The notes under the pieces were generated by a model. It made no database searches, had not been told where the DNA came from, and saw only the letters and a program-made list of their open reading frames with translations. 64,000 bases of DNA, taken from NCBI GenBank assembly GCA_016806645.1, contig JACSYO010000929.1:39277-103276 (forward strand). Direction: 5' to 3'. Each line of letters opens with the position of its first letter. Position 1 is the first letter of the stretch. This stretch comes from Ophiodon elongatus (Eukaryota; Chordata; Actinopteri; Perciformes; Hexagrammidae). This document shows positions 12,486 through 24,580 of the stretch, one piece after another. The position numbers and the translations under genes are program-made.

Positions 12486-12632
12486 GTCCACATGGCTCCT
12501 GCTGTGTTCCAGGTCCTGGTAAAAGATGTCCTCCGTACTCAGCGTCTCCGTTTGCGTCTACTTGGACGATATTCTCATCTTCTTCTCCGACGAGGAGACT
12601 CACAAGGTTCACGTCAGACAGGTGCTCCAGAT
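12486..12632 (+). pseudogene. Ty3/gypsy-type reverse transcriptase fragment
   Basis: One frame reads APAVFQVLVKDVLR and the next reads VYLDDILIFFSDEE followed by HVRQVLQ. In Ty3/gypsy LTR retrotransposons these lie in this order around the YLDD catalytic box of reverse transcriptase. A frameshift separates the two parts. Only about 50 codons remain, with no LTR, protease or integrase in reach. The scrap is wedged between two minisatellites. Confidence 0.8.
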
Positions 12633-12776
12633 CCTCCAGGACCACCAGGACCACCAGGTCCTCCAGGTCCTCCAGGACCCCCAGGTCCCCCAGGTCCTCA
12701 GGTCCTCCAGGACCACCAGGTCCTCCAGGTCCTCCAGGTCCCCAGGTCCTCCAGGACCACCAGGTCCTCCAGTGGA
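12624..12776. repeat. 9-bp minisatellite (collagen-like reading frame)
   Basis: Tandem CAGGTCCTC / CAGGACCAC units translate as GPPGPPGPP in one frame. The unit appears to grow out of the last codons of the neighbouring reverse-transcriptase scrap (GTGCTCCAGATCCTCCAGG). It is not a collagen gene: there are no exon borders and no extended Gly-X-Y domain. Confidence 0.9.
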
Positions 12777-12785
12777 ACCTTGTTA

Positions 12786-13606
12786 GTTCTTGTAGTTATC
12801 ATCTTTATTGATCCTGTAGTTGTTGTCTTTATTGATCCTGTAGTTGTTGTCTTTATAGATCCTGTAGTTATTGTATTTGTTGATCCTGTAGTTGTTGTCT
12901 TTATTGATCCTGTAGTTGTTGTCTTTATTGATCCTGTAGTTGTTGTATTTGTTGATCCTGTAGTTGTTGTATTTGTTGATCCTGTAGTTATTGTATTTAT
13001 TGATCCTGTAGATATTGTATTTGTTGATCCTGTAGTTATTGTATTTATTGATCCTGTAGTTGTTGTATTTGTTGATCCTGTAGTTGTTGTATTTGTTGAT
13101 CCTGTAGATATTGTATTTGTTGATCCTGTAGATATTGTATTTGTTGATCCTGTAGTTATTGTATTTATTGATCCTGTAGTTGTTGTATTTGTTGATCCTG
13201 TAGTTGTTGTATTTGTTGATCCTGTAGTTGTTGTATTTGTTGATCCTGTAGATATTGTATTTGTTGATCCTGTAGTTGTTGTATTTGTTGATCCTGTAGT
13301 TATTGTCTTTATTGATCCTGTAGTTGTTGTATTTGTTGATCCTGTAGATATTGTATTTATTGATCCTGTAGTTATTGTATTTATTGATCCTGTAGTTGTT
13401 GTATTTGTTGATCCTGTAGATATTGTATTTGTTGATCCTGTAGTTATTGTATTTGTTGATCCTGTAGATATTGTATTTGTTGATCCTGTAGATATTGTAT
13501 TTGTTGATCCTGTAGATATTGTATTTATTGATCCTGTAGTTATTGTATTTATTGATCCTGTAGTTATCATCTTTACTGATCTTGTAGTTATTGATCTGGT
13601 TTTATA
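12786..13606. repeat. 24-bp minisatellite, about 0.8 kb
   Basis: There are about 34 copies of a 24-base unit around GATCCTGTAGTTGTTGTA. Because 24 is a multiple of three, open frames run through on both strands (VDPVVVVF forward, TTTTGSTN reverse). No start context or splice sites suggest expression. Confidence 0.97.
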
Positions 13607-13762
13607 GAAGTTATTCATGAGTTTACTCTCAGTAAAACGTGTTTGTGTTGCAGTACAATGTGTGAATGTGTGTTTCAGTTAAACATCAGGAGAGTTTATG
13701 ACTCGGCAGCCAATCAAAGTCCACCTAGTCTCAGAGGTTGGATTCATAAGCGCTCTGCTGCG

Positions 13763-13823
13763 AACCAGGACCCTTTATTATCATCATCATCATCACTCAG
13801 ACAGACCAGGACCCTTTATTATC

Positions 13824-13857
<34 letters not shown>

Positions 13858-13972
13858 CTCAGACAGACCAGGACCCTTTATTATCTTCATCATCATCATC
13901 ACTCAGACAGACCAGGACCCTTTATTATCTTCATCATCATCATCATCATCATCATCACTCAGACATACCAGG
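13763..13972. repeat. CAT/ATC microsatellite nested in a larger tandem repeat
   Basis: Units of ACTCAGACAGACCAGGACCC plus TTTATTATC alternate with ATC runs of differing length, about four to five times. The array ends 60 bases before the cyp27a1 start codon, so it lies in the promoter or 5' untranslated region. The ORF through it (poly-His, poly-Ser) is in frame with the P450 start, but it has no family similarity and I treat it as untranslated. Confidence 0.9.
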
Positions 13973-14032
13973 ATCGTCCCCGTCTTTTCGGACCAGACCA
14001 CCGCGGAGAAACGGACTCTTTCCCCGGTCAGC

Positions 14033-17000
14033 ATGCTCAGGAGGACCGCGGTGAGCGTCGGCCTCAGGGTGAACCTGCAGCAGCCCGAAGGGGGGATCCA
14101 GAGACCGAGTCCCGGACATTATGCGGACAAACACGCATCCACCACCACCAGTAGCTCCGCCGTGATGGGGCCCGGCAGCACACTGAAAACCATGGAGCAG
14201 TTAGGGGGACCGAGTTTACTGACCACCTTGAACTGGCTCTTTGTGAAGGGATATTTCCAAACTACGCAGCAGTTGCAAGTAAGTGGAGGGAATGTTGTTT
14301 GTGTTTCATCTGACCTACATTCGCCTTTCACCCATTTTGCACCGACTTCAAGTCATGTGACTGTTAAATAAATATACATGTATATAGGATCAGTTCACTC
14401 AGGTTACAAAATGCATACAAAATACAATGCATGAGCTTCTCTGTGCAGAAATGAATCAGAGTAATGTTCTCAAAGGGAAGACTAGAATAGGTTCCCCCCT
14501 GCGGTCCAGCGAGCCGCCGCTTGGAATGTAATGCTCCTCTATTTCCGGTTTTACGGTACAGTCCAAAAAGCAGGGAGATAGACCTATATTTAAGCAATGA
14601 TGAAGTAAAAAACAACATTATTTTGGATATCATATGAAATCCAATAATGATAAAATCTGAAGTTACACTACTGTACTGTTTTTTGTTTTTTTTATTGGAA
14701 AAGGGTTCAAAATTATAATATTACCAAATAATAATATTTGATCTGTAATAAAAACATGTCCTTCGTTGGTTAGCTAAAATGTCCACTAGATTGTTGTTCA
14801 TGAGGACCCCTGCTATGTCTATGTCTATTTTCATGAGATTATTCTGTACAGTTTTTGAGAAGATTAAAGGCAAAGTCAGCTCAAAAGAAATTATGATATT
14901 CATAATTTCCCAATATTTGAACTGTTATAAAAGCAGATCCTTAAAAGGTTATATTAAACTTTCACTGGATTGTTGTTCATGAGGACCCCTACTATGTTGA
15001 TGTGTAATTTCATGAGACTTTACTGTACAGTTTTTAAAAAAAGTTCAGGCAAAGTCAGCTCAAATGGCATTCATATTCATAATTTCCTTATATTTGGACT
15101 TTGATTACAGGAATTCCTTAAAAGGTTATATTAAACTGTCACTGGATTGTTGTTCACGAGGACCCCTTCTATGTCCATGTGTATTTTCATGAGATTATAT
15201 ATATTTTACAGTTTTTGAGAAAATTAAAGGCAAAGTCAGCTCAAAAGAAATTATGAATCACAATTTTAGGGTTAGACCTTTCAAATATAAGGAGATTATA
15301 AATATCATAATTTCATTTGAGCTAACTTTGCCTTTAATTTTCTCTAAAACTCTACAGTAAAATATCATGAAATTATCCAGGGGTCATCATGAACAAGAAT
15401 CCAGTGGATATTTTAGCTAACGGATATGTTTTGTATTACATATCAAAGATTATAATTTGGTAATATTATAGTTTTCAAACCCTTTTTCAATTAAAAACAG
15501 TACAGTAGTGTAACTTCAGATTTTATTATAATTTTATTTCATACAATGTCCAAAATAATATTGTTTATTGACTTGTTATATCAAATTGGACAAATTATTG
15601 CTTAAATATAGGTCCATCTCCGTGCTTTTTAGGCTGTACAAGTAACACCAGGAATAGACGAGTGATACAAATATACATTATTAATAAAAAAATATGTGAG
15701 CCATAAAAACAGTAAGATGTTGTCTACAGACAAGTAATGAATTAATATGAATATTAGAATGTACAAATAAATAAAGGTGAAAAGTTGTGTATATTCATAA
15801 AAAGGTTGGAGTGAATGTTACTTTAACTTCACTGTTTCTGGAAGTTAAATGTTTTCAAAGACATTCTGATTCAATTCACCTCCGTTGTGTTTTGTTTTTT
15901 TGCTTGAGGCAGAGATGTCAGAAGCAAATACGTTAATAATCTGTCAAATAATCTGTTTGTTTAGCTGCTGGGTTGAAGTCATAAGTTGTTATTTCACCAA
16001 TGTAATGCTGCTATGGATCATAAAATTAATATTGTTAAAACTATTTGTTTATACATACAGTTGTGCCATCAGAGAATTTTATAAAAAAGTTAAAAAAAAA
16101 GCTATATATTCCTTTTATGCAAAAACATTTAAAAGTAACCAAAACAGCTTTCAAAGACTGAGAAAACTAAATGAATGGAACCATGAACCGATAAACAAAG
16201 TACATTGCGTCACCCTCACCACAACAAACAAACCATAACAGTGGTTTAATTTGATCCTCTCATCTGGAAGAATGGACCTCATATTTAAACTAATTAGTTC
16301 GAGGAGCCACTTAGTGGAAGTCTGAGAAAATTAAAGATGTCTTTTCTCCAGTGGGTAAATGATACTGGAAGTTAATTAATTAATATTTAAATTAATGTTC
16401 GTAGAAAACAGGAAATTTACATATTCACTTGTTTACAGAAGAATAAGAGGCGGTAACAGTTTAGCTCTTAATTATTACACAAACTACACTTAAAATAAAA
16501 ATAAGTAAAATAACGATAATATTACTGGAAAATAACGGAAAAATAATTAAAGTAATTTTCCATAATTAAAATACAGTTTGTAGCTTTAATTTGTGTATTT
16601 CTTTGGCCTTTTAATGTTTAATGAAGAATATTTACACCTGTAATAACATTTAAATTATCTATAAATATGGTTGAAGGCTCAAATATTACTGTTATTAGTT
16701 AAGTTCTATTATATAATTTTATGTAAAAAACTTTAAGCAATATTTAATGTAATAAAATGAAATACCACCCATAATAAATGTGATTTACCTTCAGAAAATT
16801 CAAAATACTGTTGTAAAACTGATATGCAGGGTTATAATTACAACGCTATACTTATATATATTTATATATATATATATATTTTCCAAAAGTTAGTGAGAAA
16901 TGTTTGTCTTCTATGATTTGGGTGAACGGACCTTTGAGCTGATCGTGACCTGATGTGTTGAATTGATCATGTCAAGAACTTGGTCTGACAGATCGAGCAC

Positions 17001-18208
17001 AGCAGGATCTACGGGCCTCTGTGGAAGTCGAAGTACGGCCCGCTGGTCGTGGTGAACGTGGCCAGCGCCGAGTTCATCGAGCAGGTTCTGAGGCAGGAGG
17101 GGAGGCTCCCGGTCCGGACCGACATGCCCCACTGGAGGAGCTACAGAGAGCTCAGGAACCAGGCCCACGGACCCCTGACGGAGTGAGTGACCCCCCTCCC
17201 CCATAGATCCTTCACCTTCACATCTAGATCTGCCTTCTAATGATCCTCTGGTTTTACGAGGATTCAGTCAGTTACACAAGAAGTTAAAACAACTATGAAA
17301 CGAGGTGTTTTAGCTTGTAATATGTATAATTAAGATTTTTTTATTGAGGCCTTTCAAGATTAAATGTGGTCTTAAAATTAGCTATGAAAACTAATTTTTA
17401 GCTTTTTTTTCTCTACCACCAGGAAGTGTTGTGACTAATTGCCCCAATATCAATAATCTTCGGTTGCTTGCTGCAGTTGCAAACTGTAGTTACATTTGCT
17501 GCGTTAGTACTTGTCCAATATATAGAATTTAGCTTATTGTTTTGTGCTATTTAATTGCGCAACAACCGCGTGTACACTTCACTACTTCTCTGTGATGAAC
17601 TCTCAGGACTACGTTCTTTAAATGCAGATTAGATATTTATTGCATGATTATTAGCAGGGCCACAGTAGTAGCTCAATTATTCACTTCATTTGATTACATC
17701 ACCGATTGATCACAACATAAATGTACCACTGATCCGAGGCTGGGTGGAAGAGTCCTTTTGGTGGTAGTCTGGGGGGAACCCGACGTCTCCGGCCAGGAAT
17801 TGAAGTACCGTGTGCGATCCTCCAGACTCCGAACAAAGTCACAGGAAACAGACTCCTTCCAATCCTCAGCCGAGTGTGAGGCAATGTCCGAAGCAGAAAT
17901 CCCGACTCGATGCTTCGAGTATCTCTTTTTATCTTCCAGCTGTGCCATCCCCCCCACGCAGTTTCCACCCCGTTCAGTACTTTCAGTCCACATAATTAAA
18001 TGAAAGTATGCAATACACACGTTGCTAAGGTTTGTCCTCCTTTATAAAAGCAAAGAGGATTTTGGCAAAGTTAAGGATTTCATCTGAAAGGCCGCTGCTC
18101 CTTCGTGAGAGCAGAGCGACCCTGCAGTGGATAAACAACTGACTTCACGAGCCACAACAGTTCCCTTTCCCAAAACACCCTCTATGCACAGTCACCTGCA
18201 AGACAAGT

Positions 18209-18254
<46 letters not shown>

Positions 18255-21200
18255 CATTAACATTACTATGTTAATGTTATGTTTATGGTTATTAAATCAC
18301 AATACACAAATGCAAAATCAACTCTTAGGTTTTACTCATTTTGTTATATACACTCTGTGTTCCTTGGTCAGCTCTTCTGGGATCTCAACTCTACTTAACA
18401 CTAAGTATTTTACCTTTTATTAAACCTAACTAAGTATTTTACCTTTTTTTTTTAAACCTAACTAAGTATTTCACCATCTTTATTAAACCTAACTAAGTAT
18501 TTCATCATCTTTATTAAACCTAACTAAGTATTTCATCATCTTTTATTAAACCTAACTAAGTATTTCACACATGCAGACTAAAGTTATTTTGATGAAATAT
18601 CACAATTTTATGATTTGATTTAAATACTTTGATCACACATGATTTATTAAAGGAACATCAGAAATCTCAAAATCCGACAGTGATTTCTGTTTTCACAGAT
18701 TCTGGTGATGATAAATGTTATTTTGGTGATTTTTTTAAAAGAAAACACACCATGTCTGGGTTTCATGCTTCAACCTTTTTAAGCTATAAGAGTAAATAAA
18801 GTGATAGTTTTCCGTAATAAATCAGCTTCATCTCATTGCATGTATTGATCCTGGTTTGCAGAATGGGGGCCAAGTGGCAGCGGATCCGCAGAATCCTGAA
18901 TCCTCGGATGTTGAAGCCCAAACACGTCTCGTCGTACGCCAACACCATCAACGGGGTGGCGAGCGACTTCATCCACAGAGTGAGCTGGCTGAGGGAAAAC
19001 AACGGCGGCGGCGTGATGGTCAACGACCTCACGGCAGAACTCTACAAATTTGCTTTCGAAGGTCAGCAGAGAACAAAAGAAAGAAATCAGTTGTGGAAAC
19101 GGTCCTGAATATAATGTGGAGCGAACTAGAAGTGAAGAACGTCACCTCGTATTTAACTAACAAAAACAAGAGGGAAGAAAGAATAAGGAAAATAAAATAA
19201 AGAGGTAAAAATAAATATATGAAATAAATGTGAAAATAAATTAACAATAACAATGAAACATTTACTGACCAAATAATCACATATTTAAATACTTAAAAGT
19301 CCTAATTTCAAAAAAAGGTAATTGAGCAAAAGCACAGAAGTCAGAAAAATGCACTTAAAGTATCAAAAGTAAAAGTACTCATGATGCAGAGAAGAATCTG
19401 ACATAAATATGTTATGATAGACTATAATTTAAGTCTTACGGAACATGCAAGAGTATTTTAATGTTGTAGTCATTAAAGTTCTCTTCAGGTGGAGCAGAGG
19501 ACTCGTGAGCTGTTGGTTCAGACCGTCGTGTTTCTTTCAGGGTGTCGACTCTAACAGCCGTTGAGTCTTTGGCCTTGACGGCTGATTAGATACGGTTCAA
19601 ATGATCCCAAAGGTCCATGACATGGACTTTTATCCTTTTCTCAAAGCATTTACACTTCAGGTTGTTGTTTACATTTCAATCAGAATCTGAATCATTTATT
19701 GATCCCTGAAGAGGAATTTGTACATTACAGTTTGTCTTATATATATATATAAGCATAAAGAAATATAAGAAAAATATTAATAAAGGACGATTTAAAATAT
19801 ATATAAATGTTATGTAAAATATGCAGAGAGTTAGATGAGGAGATAGAAAGTGGTTAGCTTAGCTTAGCTTAGCATAAAGACTGGAAACCAAAATCCACCT
19901 GCCAGCACTTTGAAAGATTATTAACAAAATGAATCTTGTTTGTTTTGGTTTATATGATAACAAAGTGTAGTAAGTGGTTTGCCAGAGCCAGAACAGAACA
20001 AATAGCTTTCAGCCAGTTGAAACATTATAAACGGCTCCTTTTGCTCTGGATGTATCCCAGATTATTTTAGAATGGTCTGTATTCAGCCAATACTAAAAGG
20101 ACCTGATCTTGATCCATCAGTTAAATTTTTTTTAGACCAATCTCAAAATTGCCCTACATATAAATAATTCTTTAGCATTATTTTTAAATTTCAATCTGGA
20201 TTTCGGAAGCTACATCTCTTCTAAGGGTTACAGATGACCTACTAATGGCTGCAGACTCTGGACACTGCTCTGTACTGGTGCTGTTGGTCCTTTGCGCAGC
20301 ATTCATCACCATCGATCGCGCTACGCTACTAAAAAGACTTAAGAATTATTTTTGCATTTCTGGAACGGCTCTGGAGTGGTTCCTCCTAAAATAGAACATT
20401 TTATGTCTCAGTTGATTCATTCATCTCCTCAACTGCGCAGACAACATGTGACATACCTCAAGGATCTATCCTCGGACCACTTCTTTTCTCTCTGTATATG
20501 CTTCCTTTAGGTTATATCAGCACCATAACATCTCATTTCACTGTTATGCAGACGATACACAGTTATATCTCTCCATTAAACCTCCGCAATCAAGTTAAGC
20601 CACTGCTTGGTCCCCTAACTCAAATATTAAGGGCACTGCTAAGAACCCGGGTGTTACTTTTGAAAGTGAGCTAAGCTCTGGACATAACCCCCAAAGATTT
20701 GGTAGAATCATGCTTCTAGAATATCTCTAAAATCAGAGAAATGTTATCTTTTAGCAATGCAGAGAAAATGATTCATGCTTTTATTTCCTCGCGAATGTCT
20801 TGTTTACCTGCCTCAGTGCCGGAGATGTAGCAAAACTTCAGACTGTGCAGAACTCTGCAGCCAGACTGCTAACAAAGACCAAATGCTCTTCTCACATCAC
20901 CCCAGTTTTAGCCTCCCTGCATGAGTAAACCAATTTCCAATGTTTACTCCTTACTTAGGCTTTGCTTGCCCAATGAGCCCTATTGTCCAAAAAGGCCTCT
21001 CAGATCTGGGTTAGGCCTGCTAGTGGTTCCAGAGTCCAGGTTAAGGTCTAAGGGTGATCAAGTGTTTGCTTTACTGGCACCTCAGCTCTGTCGTCTAGTT
21101 ATTATCCGATCTGCTGACACAGATTCTGCTTTTAAATCCTGTCTTAAGATATATTTTTAGCGACTTGCCTTTTTGCCTGACAATTAATTTTATTTATTTA

Positions 21201-21584
21201 TTTATTCATTTATTCTAAATATAGCTCTGTTGTGCAACCATTTTATTCTAAGTTTATTTTAATAGTTTCACCTGTCCTACCGTAAATGCTTTGGGATGAT
21301 TCATCTGCAAATGTATTTTGTACGGTCTTTTAATTGTGTGCTTTTATTTTGCTTATTTTATTTCTTTATATTGTGTATTGGCAATGATCTGCTGTCTATG
21401 AAAAGCACTTTGTGGTCCCAGCTTGAAAAGTGCTACACAAATAAAAATATTATTATTATTACACAATGGAGTCATAGGATTGTGATAAATAAATGTGGAA
21501 ATATAAAGACTAGTGACAAAAGGATAATATAAGCATTTTCATTTCTTTTCACATTTATTTGATGATTTATTTATCTTTTTTCAT

Positions 21585-21642
<58 letters not shown>

Positions 21643-24505
21643 AATTATTTATTTGTATCTTTTTATTTTTTATTATTCTTTTTGCTATTCGCAATAAGAA
21701 AAAACAATAGGGAACAGCACAATAAAGTGATTAGTATGAATAAATTACCTTATATAAAAACAAATCAATACAACAAGAACAAAATCAAGGGATTTATATG
21801 CAAATAAATAAATAGATATTTCTAAAAAATATTTATATAACTATAAACAGAAATAAATGAACAAATAAATGTGAAAATAAAGGAAAATGCTTATTTGGTT
21901 CTATATTTCCACATTTATTTTCATATTATTTTACAAATGTATTCTTTTTTTTTTTTTTGGTCCTCTTCTGAATCCATAGGTCAACGCCAGAAGTCCCACT
22001 TTGTTATGGAAGCCCTGACCTCAAGACCTGATAGCAGCATATTAATGTTTATTTAATGACTTATCATTATCATTAACAATCACTCATAATGTTATGATGT
22101 CCACATACGTTTGTCCACAGTGTAAATGGTGTTTCTGCTCAGACCAGAGCACGTTCTATTGACATCACCTGTTCTGTCCCTCAGAAACCTGCAGCCTCTT
22201 AATAATACCCGTTCCTTTGAATGCAGGGATCTGCTCCGTGTTGTTTGAGACCCGTATGGGCTGCATGAACGAGGTGGTGCCCGAAGAAACCCAGAAGTTC
22301 ATCTTCTCCGTGGGGGAAATGTTCCGGCTCTCCCCCATCGTCATCCTCTTCCCCAAGTCCGTCTGGCCCTACTTACCCTTCTGGAAGCAGTTTGTGGTGT
22401 CCTGGGATCATCTCTTCAAAGTCGGTGAGCAGCCGACATTTAGGACATTTGGTAACAGAACGAGGGTTAAAGTGAATATGTTGAAAGTAGTGTTCACAGA
22501 AAACAAACACTGGAGTATCATTTATGGAGTATATATTTATGTCTCAGGCATTTCATAGTACGGCATCAATTCAAGGCAAGATTATTTATACGACACATCT
22601 CAGGCCGATACAAAGGGCTTTACATAAAACATCAAGAGCATCAAAACAAAGTGCAAAATAATGATCACCCAAGAATCATTATAATACATCATTAAAACAA
22701 TTTGTTTTAATCAATAAAAATACAATATTTAATGTCCTAATCATTTGAAGTGTGTGTTTTTATGTAGAAAAAATTCACTATAAATTACTAAAACAAAGTA
22801 AAAGTATAATGTTAAGTATTTTTGATGGTTTACTGACTTCAGAACAGTTGAAATGATTTATTATGCTATAATCAAGTAAACAAGATTAAGAGTCTGGACA
22901 ACCAGTTCCAGCTTTGATACCAGGTGATGGTCACGTCCTTCTGAGGTTTACGATCGCTGTCACTGTTTAAGCTTCTGTGTGATACTGAACTTTGTGATGC
23001 AGCGGGTCTGTTGGGACTGTGTCATTTTTAAGCAACTTAGAAGGCAACCATGTCATTAAACTGTGTTCAGATCTTCACATTTAACATCAAAGTGGAGACT
23101 ATTCCTCACATTGAATCTACAGTCTGGAGAGCTGAAGTCCCGCCCCTTTTTGGTGGACCAGTATGGGACATTGTCTCAGAAGTTAAATACGTACGATAGT
23201 CAACGGCAAGAGACACATCATTATTTGATCGAGTTTGAATTGTGCCATGAATTACACATACGATGTTTGTCAATTTAAAAGATAATTTTGCCCGTTAAGA
23301 AAGTCAAAGTTTGTCCAACACCAACATGGCTGTTAGCTTGACTTGCTAACTAGCTAACGTAGCAAGGTTACAAATTGAACGGTATCTTACCCGATGTGTT
23401 TTTAATCCAGTGACTCTTTTTATTAGCTGGAAAGAGAAAGATCGAGTGAGACACGTTGTTGGTGTCATTTATTAACTCTTGTATTTTTGTACGTCAAGAA
23501 AGTCTCAGTTTGTCGTAAGTTTGTCCAACAAAAAATCAGCTTGTCTTGCTAGCTAGCTAGCTAACTTAGCTATGATCCAAACAACGTGTCTCACTCGTTC
23601 TTTCTCTTCCTTGCTGATACAAAGAGTCGCTGGATAAAACTCATCAGGTAAGAAAACGTGACATTTGGAACATAGCTAAGTTGGTGACATCGTGAGAGAA
23701 GAGAGTTGTTGTTCACTGATCGGTTTCACACAAAACTAAATGATACAATGACGAACTGAGAGTTTCTCGAGGTGCAACATTATCTTTTAAATGTACAAAC
23801 TTCAGATGTGTAATTCATGGTACAATTCAAACGGGATCAAAACTTATTTGTCTCCAGTTTACTACAAAAGCGCTATATAAAATTGAAAATATTATTATTA
23901 TTATTATTAAAATTGAAATATTATTATTATTATTATTACATGTTTTTTCCCGGTGACACCGAAAGGGGCGGGACTTAAACTCGATTGAAATCAACAGCGT
24001 GTAAGTAAGTGTCTCTTTTGTTATTTTTCTTCTACCATTCGTTTTTTTCAGTTGTACTATGATATTTATATTTTTAAAGCCCAGAACAAAGTGTCCCAGT
24101 GTCCTCTGCCGCTCCCCAAACGTTACTAGCGCTCAGGCTTCAAGGCCGTTTGCTTTATCAAACCATTTCAAGGTCACTAGACTTTCGTGACTCCCTCAAA
24201 GTCACAAAGTCCACCTCACCTTTATTCCTCTTCAGGAGAAAGTGTGTTTTATTTCGCCATCTAGTGGGCCAAAGTGTGGAGTGCCGGTTGTCCCGTGATA
24301 AACCTGTCTCCTGTGTCTCCGGTGTCTCCGGTGTCTCGTAGCTGAAAGGCTGGTGCAGCAGAAGATGGAGGAGATCCAGGAGAAGGTGCACCTGGACCAG
24401 AACGTGGAGGGAGCGTACCTGACTCACCTGCTGCTCAGCGACCAGATGACGGTCACGGAGATCCTGGGCAGCGTCACCGAACTCCTGCTGGCGGGAGTCG
24501 ACACA

Positions 24506-24580
<75 letters not shown>

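Noticed and set aside
12486..12632. Endogenous retrovirus
   Set aside because: Only about 50 codons of reverse transcriptase remain, of Ty3/gypsy type. There is no envelope, gag or LTR, so a retrovirus cannot be claimed.
11208..12811. Long ORFs on both strands (427 and 504 codons) as possible repetitive secreted or structural proteins
   Set aside because: All come from the 13-bp minisatellite, which has few stops in any frame. No splice sites, signal peptide or family similarity support them.
11307..13606. CRISPR array or similar prokaryotic repeat system
   Set aside because: Repeats are directly contiguous with no unique spacers, and the genes around are intron-containing vertebrate genes.
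12459..13618. ORFs of 306-382 codons with VDPVVVVF or TTTTGST repeats, and a collagen-like GPP stretch
   Set aside because: They are products of the 24-bp and 9-bp minisatellites. The open frame exists on both strands because of unit length, not selection.
17694..18020. Minus-strand ORF of 108 codons in cyp27a1 intron 2 as a nested gene
   Set aside because: An overlapping plus-strand ORF of similar length exists, no domain is recognisable and no start or splice context supports it. It may be part of an unrecognised repeat.
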